Positions 1 through 7,300 of a stretch of 7,954 bases of DNA are shown one piece after another. Source of the DNA: Gammaproteobacteria bacterium (lineage in GTDB: Bacteria; Pseudomonadota; Gammaproteobacteria; Pseudomonadales; Azotimanducaceae). Every line of letters starts with the position of its first letter. Position 1 is the stretch's first letter. A program made the translations under genes and the position numbers. The stretch lies in NCBI GenBank assembly GCA_002711495.1, contig PARM01000055.1:1-7954 (forward strand), given 5' to 3'. A model generated the notes under the pieces. That model was not told the origin of the DNA. It worked only from the letters and a program-made list of their open reading frames with translations, and did not search any database.

Positions 1-3000
1 GATCGGGGGAAGGCCCACCGTCTCCACCGTCTCCACCGTCTCCACCGTCTCCACCGTCTCCACCGTCTCCACCGTCTCCATCGTCTCCACCGTCTTCCGG
101 CTCGGGAGGTGCCGCACTCAAGCGAACATGAACCATGGCATAACCCGCGGATTCTAATTCCTCCGAACTGGTCAAAGTAAATTCCACTTCGGGCAAGTTC
201 TTCTCATCATTTTCAGGAATGACCACTCGGGCCTGCATCTCCGAGGCGACACTATACCCTTCACCCGGCAATAACTTTAAGACGATGTCCTCCTGAGTTT
301 CGTTAACTGTGTCATCAATCGCTTGCACCTCGATAGACACAGTCCGACTGCCTTTAGGCATACGTACACGGTTTGCGATACTGACATAATCCGACTGGTT
401 GTTTGCCGTGCCAGTTATGGACAGATTTACATTGATCTCATCCCCTCCACGATCGTTTCGAGTTAACGTTACCGAAGTTGCACTGCCTCCTTCTGCCGTT
501 TCGTTCGCCCCATTCAGAGTCAAACTCACCACCGGCATTGAATCCTGAATCAACACCGATGCCATGTTCTTGGGATGACTATTATACAATGTGCTATCGG
601 AAATATGTACGACCACGTGCTCATCCCCCTCAATATCATCATCCTCGATGGCCTGAATCACGATTTCAGCAGTGATCTCACCCGCAGGAATAACTACAGA
701 GCCACTAAGCGGTCTATAATCCGTTTTCTTAGCCGTCCCGGAAACAAGGTAATTCACCGTCAAATCCTCAGAATAGTCACCCATCCGAGTCACAACCAGA
801 TTGGCCAAATTGTCTCCATCAAAATCCTCCTCTTCCATCGCCACATCATCAACGGCAGCAATGCTCAAGACCGGAAGCTCATTATCAATGATCAGGACCT
901 GAGCCTTAGAAAGCGCTCCTAATGTGTAAAGTTCCGATTCCAATATGGTTAGTGACACGTCCTCGATTCCCTCGACATAACGATCTTCGTTTGGCTTGAT
1001 TATAATCATCCCGGAGCGTTGACCGACCGCAAACGAAAACACACCAGATAACTCTACAAAATCTAAATTGTTTTCTGCTTTGCCCTCGATGTCATAAGGC
1101 ACGTCCAGAGGCTGGACTATATCCCCTAAGCGATTAACCTGCAGAATCGCTACATCTTCCCCGTTTTCACTCGCAAATTCATCAAGCACGACGAACGTCA
1201 CCTCTGGTTTAATTGGCGAATCATTATCCTCTAAATCCAATGTGATCTTGCCAGCTCGGCCGGGCATCCAATCCCAAGTGGATTGATAGTAATTAGTCTG
1301 CAGGTTGATAGCTCCAATGTACCAATCGGGCGGCATGGTTTTGCCCGAACCGGCAGTAATCCATGGCTTTACACGCAGCGAGATTTGCTCCATTCCCTCA
1401 TAGTTCTCATCATCGTTTAACTTGACTTCTATCTGTGCCTGATTCAGGCCAGCGGGAAAATAAAATTTGCCATCAGCTATGTTTGTCTGAGCGAACCCTT
1501 TCAATTCGTAATCCTCCTCAAACGTAGCGCTCCCCTCCATCACAAAATCCACCTCTAGTGGCTGCATTAAGTTCCCGGTACGGGTAACAGTGAGAAATGT
1601 CGGCACCCTCTGACCTTCGGCCGCAGACGGTTTAACCGCCATAATGTTGATCTTTGGAATTTCATTCGCGAGAAAGAGCAAGTCGGCAGCATCCATGTCA
1701 TTAATCTCAAGCGGGATACTGAAACCCACCGGGCTAGTACGAAACCCATAAAGGTTCGCATTCAAAGCGTAGGACTTATCGCGCTGAATGCCGACAATAA
1801 CGAAGTTGCCTTCTTCATCAGTAAAAGAACGAAGCCTCGGGCCCACCAGTTCCGCCTCTGGATCACCGGCCTCCGCCTCCTGAGCCGCCACCTGCATGTT
1901 TTCAACTGGGATACCAATATCCGAAATCACCTTGCCAGAAATACGTAATGTGCGGGGATTCCCAACGGTCACAACTACATAGCGACTAGTATGGCCTCCC
2001 TTCATATCCGTGATCTCACAACGCACCAGATATTCCCCTTCCAACTCAAAGGCATGAGTGACCTCCGAATCGTTAAAAGCATAATTGCCATCACCAAAGT
2101 CCCAATACATACCAAGCACATCCCCGTCAGGGTCCATTGCATTCGCTGTAAAAGTAACTATTTCCTCTTCATCTACTGAAGTCTCGGGAGCAGTTAGCTC
2201 AAGTACCGGGGAGCGGTTTTCAAGAAAAGATCCAACATTAACAACTACATCGATCCATGGCACTTCCTCCTCTGATCCGCTTTTGGCCACAGGGGTCACG
2301 TGCAGGCCAATGCTCTCTTCGACAAACGTCCGTCCTATCATCAGAGGCGAATCTACATCTAGGCCAGCACTGCCTGGGGAAGCATCCAGCAACTTTGACA
2401 GCGAACCAGAATCTTCCATTAACAATTGAAGTCCGTTCCTAGACCATTGGTCCTGTAAAGAAGAAATCTGCTTTTCCTCACCTAGAGCATTAATAAAAGT
2501 ATCTTCTCCCGGCGACCAGCGACTTCGTTGATTAGAGATGCGGTATTGCAACCAATAAGCGACTTTTTCGTCCTTTATAATTCGCAGGGCATGTGCTCCT
2601 CCCTCAGTCAAACGAGCCACGTCGAAGGCGTATAGGCGAACTGTTGTGGATTCCGTCACGTCCGCTACCGCCGATTGCGATAGCCATCCAAGCTTGTGCT
2701 TGGTAGGCGTATTGAATTGACGATTACCACCACCCATCAGGCTCCACATATCCATCTCGTAAACCATGCTGCCCGGGCCATAGATACTGTCACGCCCCAT
2801 AAGGTCCGCCAAAGAGTGCGGCGTAGGTGGATCCACTGACATCGGGTCTGGCTCAATTTTTACTGGAGCAACTGTGTCCCAATAGTCGGCGGACTTGGTC
2901 TCACCAATAAGGATGGCAGCTATATTTCTAGCAATCGCCTCAACATATCCTCCCTTGATGAACAACCCTTCACCAAAACTGGTTACCACCCAACCCTCAT

Positions 3001-4294
3001 ACGAAGGCCCGGGAAGGTCATCGATTGCAATCATGATGACATCATACTCTAAAGCATCAAACCCGTTCATAGCGGCTAGTTCGATGGCTGAGTCTTTAAC
3101 CAGAGTCTGTCCGCCTTGCTCATACCACAGTTTACTTTTTGGTAGTGTCAACGTTGGGGTCAAAGTGGTAGTAAAAGAAAGGGTCCCGTACGAGGATTCC
3201 ACAAAAAAATCGTTAACTTTCATCATCGCATTTTCGAGCTCTGCGATGCTAGGGGGCTCAGCTTGATCGTCCTCAAAATTTGGCCTTATAATTAAAACAT
3301 TCTTATTGCCCTGGGCGACTTGCTTTTCCCAATCAGAAATATGATTTGACTGTCCCGGAGACGGACTTACACCCGCCTCGGCACCCATTAACTTTACACC
3401 TAACTTAAACGCATGTTCTTTTTTTGATAAATAATAATAGTTACCACCGGCTTCAGCGAGATAACCACCCCTAGTTAAATTCACAATCTCACCACTGATA
3501 GGGTCTTCACCTTCCGCACTTAACTCGCCAGTAGAAAGTGCACTGTTCTTGCTGGTCTCGCCCATTAAACGAACAGGTGATTCGTCGAGCGCTAAATCCC
3601 CATCTATCGCAATGCCGCTAAACAAGAAATTCTTGCGTGATGCCAACCCACTTAGGACACCATACGTATGAGCATTATAAGTTATGCCATCATATATTAA
3701 TTTTTTTATATTCTCTTGTACTATTATATTTTTATCACCCAGATTAGATAATCCAGCATCTAGACCATGATACTGTGCTGCTACATCTGATAAATGAGAG
3801 GATTTGACCATTCGGGATATTGATAATGATTCAAATATGCCGCGACCGTATAAAAGTTGTTCTAACTCATCTTTAATAATGTCAGGCAACAATTGGCGCT
3901 TTTCTTGAGATATCTGATTAGAAATAGCCTTAGAAGGATTCTCACTAATCAATTTGCGCATTTCAGAACGTCGTGCTTTTGCAAGTTTGATACCTTCCAA
4001 CAAACCCCCGCCACCGGAGATATATTTATCTGACCATTCATTAAATGATTTAATTGGTTCAGAATTCACACTTTCAATTTTATTCGGAAGTGAGAATCTT
4101 TTGGATAAAATATCAGCTTTACCGGGAACAAATTTATATTGATTAGGATTTAACTTAGCAGAACTTCTGACAATACCGCCTGAATGACTGTATTTGAGCT
4201 TAAGAGTTTTACTCGGAATTTTATAAAACACCAAAATGCTTAACAATATAATAATCATTAAGCCAAAACTGTACATTAAATTTCTTTTTTTCAT
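1..4294 (-). CDS. Large anchored surface protein: M6-like pseudopeptidase, PKD and Calx-beta domains (C-terminus cut by window edge)
   Basis: The frame is open from ATG at 4294 to the left edge, giving 1431 codons with no stop. Residues 1-6 are basic (MKKRNL), followed by a hydrophobic segment at about 7-25 with no clear cleavage site, so a signal anchor is likely. Residues about 95-160 are helical and charged, like the leader of M6-type secreted peptidases. Residues 329-690 are an M6-like peptidase scaffold lacking HExxH. A PKD domain (WDFGDG) lies at 696-778, a carboxypeptidase-regulatory-like domain at about 780-876, and four Calx-beta domains at 880-1364. A fifth begins at 1366 and runs into a Gly-Gly-Asp repeat. 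The start is chosen for its KKR n-region; no Shine-Dalgarno is visible. Only one cysteine is seen. The likely role is extracellular binding or adhesion rather than proteolysis. The reading frame and domain order are secure; the function is inferred. Confidence 0.9.
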   Translation of the reverse strand, partial: MKKRNLMYSFGLMIIILLSILVFYKIPSKTLKLKYSHSGGIVRSSAKLNPNQYKFVPGKADILSKRFSLPNKIESVNSEPIKSFNEWSDKYISGGGGLLEGIKLAKARRSEMRKLISENPSKAISNQISQEKRQLLPDIIKDELEQLLYGRGIFESLSISRMVKSSHLSDVAAQYHGLDAGLSNLGDKNIIVQENIKKLIYDGITYNAHTYGVLSGLASRKNFLFSGIAIDGDLALDESPVRLMGETSKNSALSTGELSAEGEDPISGEIVNLTRGGYLAEAGGNYYYLSKKEHAFKLGVKLMGAEAGVSPSPGQSNHISDWEKQVAQGNKNVLIIRPNFEDDQAEPPSIAELENAMMKVNDFFVESSYGTLSFTTTLTPTLTLPKSKLWYEQGGQTLVKDSAIELAAMNGFDALEYDVIMIAIDDLPGPSYEGWVVTSFGEGLFIKGGYVEAIARNIAAILIGETKSADYWDTVAPVKIEPDPMSVDPPTPHSLADLMGRDSIYGPGSMVYEMDMWSLMGGGNRQFNTPTKHKLGWLSQSAVADVTESTTVRLYAFDVARLTEGGAHALRIIKDEKVAYWLQYRISNQRSRWSPGEDTFINALGEEKQISSLQDQWSRNGLQLLMEDSGSLSKLLDASPGSAGLDVDSPLMIGRTFVEESIGLHVTPVAKSGSEEEVPWIDVVVNVGSFLENRSPVLELTAPETSVDEEEIVTFTANAMDPDGDVLGMYWDFGDGNYAFNDSEVTHAFELEGEYLVRCEITDMKGGHTSRYVVVTVGNPRTLRISGKVISDIGIPVENMQVAAQEAEAGDPEAELVGPRLRSFTDEEGNFVIVGIQRDKSYALNANLYGFRTSPVGFSIPLEINDMDAADLLFLANEIPKINIMAVKPSAAEGQRVPTFLTVTRTGNLMQPLEVDFVMEGSATFEEDYELKGFAQTNIADGKFYFPAGLNQAQIEVKLNDDENYEGMEQISLRVKPWITAGSGKTMPPDWYIGAINLQTNYYQSTWDWMPGRAGKITLDLEDNDSPIKPEVTFVVLDEFASENGEDVAILQVNRLGDIVQPLDVPYDIEGKAENNLDFVELSGVFSFAVGQRSGMIIIKPNEDRYVEGIEDVSLTILESELYTLGALSKAQVLIIDNELPVLSIAAVDDVAMEEEDFDGDNLANLVVTRMGDYSEDLTVNYLVSGTAKKTDYRPLSGSVVIPAGEITAEIVIQAIEDDDIEGDEHVVVHISDSTLYNSHPKNMASVLIQDSMPVVSLTLNGANETAEGGSATSVTLTRNDRGGDEINVNLSITGTANNQSDYVSIANRVRMPKGSRTVSIEVQAIDDTVNETQEDIVLKLLPGEGYSVASEMQARVVIPENDEKNLPEVEFTLTSSEELESAGYAMVHVRLSAAPPEPEDGGDDGDGGDGGDGGDGGDGGDGGDGGPSPD
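21..92 (-). repeat. 9-bp tandem repeat, 8 copies, encoding an acidic Gly-Gly-Asp run
   Basis: The plus-strand unit TCTCCACCG occurs eight times head to tail from 21 to 92. One copy (75-83) differs by a single base (TCTCCATCG), and a degenerate copy (GGCCCACCG) lies at 12-20. On the coding minus strand it gives Asp-Gly-Gly units, with one Asp-Asp-Gly from the variant copy, at residues about 1401-1428, flanked by Pro/Glu-rich PPEPE and by GPSPD. The unit is three codons, so copy-number change keeps the frame. It probably forms a flexible acidic linker or loop. Confidence 0.95.
203..1657 (-). other. Four tandem Calx-beta domains
   Basis: Residues about 880-1364 of the downstream gene hold four Calx-beta units, starting near residues 880, 1030, 1140 and 1253. 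Each has the late acidic signature: NDDENYEGME, NEDRYVEGIE, EDDDIEGDE and IDDTVNETQE. Each ends in a strand of the type 'LxIxDNE/D' (LDLEDND, VLIIDNE, VLIQDS, VVIPENDE). The first has an extra loop rich in aromatic residues (WITAGS...DWYIG...TWDWMPG) before its last strand. Calx-beta domains bind calcium through acidic loops and form rod-like arrays in bacterial surface proteins. Confidence 0.88.
1959..2209 (-). other. PKD domain
   Basis: Residues 696-779 of the downstream gene hold a typical PKD beta-sandwich. It starts PVLELTAPET, continues with ANAMDPDGD, has the signature YWDFGDGN, then THAFELEGEYLVRCEITD, and ends RYVVVTVG. PKD domains are extracellular Ig-like spacers, often next to peptidases or carbohydrate-active modules. 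This one sits between the pseudopeptidase and the Calx-beta array. It contains the only cysteine seen in the protein. Confidence 0.9.
2225..3310 (-). other. M6-like peptidase domain lacking the zinc-binding motif
   Basis: This covers residues about 329-690 of the downstream gene. Family landmarks recalled from M6-type secreted metallopeptidases are present in order: GNKNVLIIRPNFEDD (329-343), SSYGTLSF (367-374), GFDALEYDV (411-419), YEMDMWSLMGGG with a Met-turn-like methionine (512-523), KHKLGWL (532-538), and a beta-rich tail containing YWLQYR. Where active relatives carry HExGHxxGxxH, between a Gly-rich strand and a YW pair, this protein reads AIARNIAAILIGETKSADYW (453-472). No HExxH occurs anywhere in the visible protein. 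I read it as a catalytically dead relative kept as a structural or binding module. The family assignment is from memory of motif order, not a profile search. Confidence 0.7.
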
Positions 4295-4314
4295 TTTATA
4301 TATTTATAAATAAG

Positions 4315-4348
4315 GAAAAGGGATAACTAATTCTAGTCATCCCTTTTT
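4315..4348 (-). terminator. Hairpin with T-rich flanks between the two genes (probable rho-independent terminator)
   Basis: The arm AAAAGGGAT (4316-4324) pairs with ATCCCTTTT (4339-4347). After one A/C mismatch (4325/4338) the pairing continues ACT/AGT (4326-4328 with 4335-4337) around a six-base loop, AATTCT. Read on the minus strand, the 3' arm ends CCCTTTTCC and continues into TTATTTATAAAT, so it can terminate the upstream gene, whose stop is 22 bases before the hairpin. On the plus strand the 3' arm ends in TTTTTT, so it may act in both directions. It lies only about 20 bases before the next ATG, so it could also act as a leader structure for that gene. Confidence 0.72.
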
Positions 4349-4369
4349 TAAAACTATTACATTTTAGAG

Positions 4370-7300
4370 TTATTCATCATGGACTGCTCTAAAGTATCTA
4401 TTGCCATCAAACGGTCCTAATTGTATTATTTTTTTACCATTCGCAGGCATACTAAGATTAGTAAGTATATTCCAATCATGTAAATTATCAGAATAGTGAA
4501 TTGAATAAACTTGATTTGGTTCGCCGTTTATTACCAATTCATATTGATCCCGTACAAATTGAATTGATAGAACAGCCGGTTGAATACTCGATAAATGATC
4601 AACAATTGCAAAATTATTATAACCCCTTTCATCAAGTTGCTTAGTAAAAGCACCACCAAAAGAACTACTCCCGCCGGGTAATTCAAATAATGAGTAAATA
4701 GTACCGTTTAGTCCTAGCATATTTAATTTATTATTATATATATCACCACTTCTATTTATTATAGTAATATTATTTTGCTCTGAATCATTGTACGTTCCAA
4801 AAGATCCTCCTATTAAGTATCGCCCGTCAATTCTTTTGTGAATTGATTTAACTGGACCATCAAACCCAGAACCAACACTAAAGGTGCGATCTAATTTTCC
4901 GTCAAAATTAAGCCTTGCTATTCTCCTAGATGATAAACCATCTACAGTTATGAAATTGCCGCCTATTAACACACCATCTTCATCGATTGAAAGTGCATTT
5001 ATTGATGAATTAGGACCTTGACCGACATCAAATGATAGATCAGCAGAACCATCAGAATTTAATCTAGCGATTGAGTTCATTGTATGGCCGTTTACATTAG
5101 TGAAATTTCCAGCTATGATAATTAGACCGTTCGGCTCTCGTTCAACCGCAAACACATCACCATTAATTTCTGGTTTTACAAAATTAATTGATTCTGTCCC
5201 GTCAGAATTAAGAGACACTAAACCAAACTCCCCGCCTACTAAAATATTTCCATTGGATATATTAATGTCATAAACCGTACCCTGAATCTCATTAGCATAA
5301 AATGACTCATCAATGCTGCCATCTTCAAAAAGTCGCGCTATAAATTTACTTTCACTATTATTATATTTTGTAAATAAACCACCAATGTAAATTTGAGAAT
5401 TGTTAATTTGAATATCATAAACTATGTTGTTAGGGCCAATTCCAGAATTAAAACTAGTTATTAATTGCCCATTTTCATCAACTTTGGCCAATCTAGGGGC
5501 TTCCCTTAAATTTATTTTATTAAAATCTCCACCTATTAATGTATTATTTTCATCATCAATATATACACTATATACAGTGCCATTAGCGCCTAAACCCTTT
5601 GGACCAGGTAGTGAATCTTTTAATTCATTATCTAAAATAATTATTGTTGCGAAATTAGGCGGTATCACAGATCCCCCTCCAGTCGCATTGAATATTCTCA
5701 CTCTTAAAGCCTCAGCCCCTTCTTCAATAATATCATCATAGATTGGAATATCTATGTTTTTTGAAATCTCTCCATCTCCAAAAACTATTTTTCCACTAGT
5801 ACTTTGATAATCGTCACCAGCTTTAGCACTTAAATCCGAAGTAGCATAGTCTAACTCAACTAATCCTGTATATCCATTGGTACGAACAACAGTAATTGTA
5901 GCAAATCCTGAAGTTTCCTCTGCCCTAAAAGTAGGTTTCTCAAAATAAAATTGCCCTGGCGCAAAATCATTATCAATTATACTAAGCTCAGATTCGCTTA
6001 TCCCTAGTATAGACCTTCCTAAGACATTTGTTAAAAGCAACACAACAGTCTCTTCAGGCTCTACCAAAATATCATCAACAATCGGAACATTTACACTTTT
6101 AGTTATTTCGCCATCTAAAAACTCAATTGTATTACTAATCATCTGAAAATCTAAAACTGCTTGAGCGGTACCATTCGTTGCAGTTATGAAAGATACAGTT
6201 GAGTCTCCAATAGTAGACCCAAGTCGATTAATATTTATTCTAGCAAACCCTCCTTTTATTGATTCTGAAACGCTATAACGTGATGCTGAAAAAGAAAGAA
6301 CACTATCATCGCTAATAATTTCCAAACTAGAATTCGATTGATTCCCCTGAACCCCATCGCTGAAATCTACCAATTTCAAATCTATATATTCATTGGGCTC
6401 GACCTCAGTATCATCATAAATGTCTATCTCAATTGAACGAAGATTTTCACCTGCCTTAAAATCTAACATCTCATTCAATGGTTTATAATCTAAATTTGGT
6501 AAAGCAGGATTTTGTAATTTTGATAACATAGTAACGAGTCTAACACTTATTTCATTATCAAGCCCCCCCCTCCTAACCACACGTATGGTTGCGTTAGTTC
6601 CAGTTTCAGCAACTGAATATTTTGAGAAATCAAATTCCAATTTACCTTCGCCTTCAATTATTCCGCCATGTAGCTGGGCAATATAATTCTTTTCTTTACC
6701 ATCAAAGGTTGTAAACCCACCTCCAAGAATTATTTTATAGTCTTCTTGTATAGCTATGTCTAGAATTGACCCATTTGCACCTGTGCCAAAATTAATAGAA
6801 TTATCAATGCTACCATCGGAATTTATTCTTACTATTCCATTTCTGATCAATCCATTAAATTCTGTAAAACTACCTCCTATTAAAATTTTATGATCTGATT
6901 GCACAGCCATTGAATAAACCGAACCATTCGCACCAGACCCAATATTAAATGTCTCATCTAAAGACCCATTAGCATTTAATCTAATAACTCTATTTATATC
7001 TTTTGAATTAAATTTAGTGAAAAATCCACCTACTAAAATTCTACCATCATCTTGCAACCGAACTAGTCTTACGGAATCGTTGAACCCATCCCCACTTTCA
7101 AATGTTGTATCAATTGATCCATCATAATTTAATCTAGCTATACCATTGCATACTTTCTCACCTATAATTTTGAAATCACCAACCACAAGTAATTTACCAT
7201 TCTTTTGAAGGACAACATCATTTATTGAAAGATCAGCGCCTGAACCAACATTAAAGGTATGGTCAATAGTACCATCAATATTAAGCCTGGCTATCTTATT

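Noticed and set aside
21..92. CRISPR-like or regulatory iteron array
   Set aside because: The units are 9 bp with no spacers and are in frame with a coding sequence, so this is a coding tandem repeat.
478..922. Plus-strand open frames of 65 and 115 codons
   Set aside because: They lie antisense inside the Calx-beta part of the downstream gene, have no recognisable domain, and overlap each other.
1567..1761. Minus-strand open frame of 64 codons
   Set aside because: It is out of frame with, and wholly inside, the continuous 1431-codon minus-strand gene.
1991..3266. Several plus-strand open frames of 61-123 codons
   Set aside because: All are antisense to the PKD and peptidase-like region, which gives convincing protein on the minus strand; they are low-complexity shadows.
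4295..4315. TATA-like promoter element just before the downstream ATG
   Set aside because: The stretch TTTATAAATATATAAA is simply AT-rich; with no -35 partner and only about 20 bases to the start, no promoter can be supported.
5424..5741. Plus-strand open frame of 105 codons
   Set aside because: It is antisense to the second delta-60 block and the preceding Calx-beta domain; the translation shows no family features.
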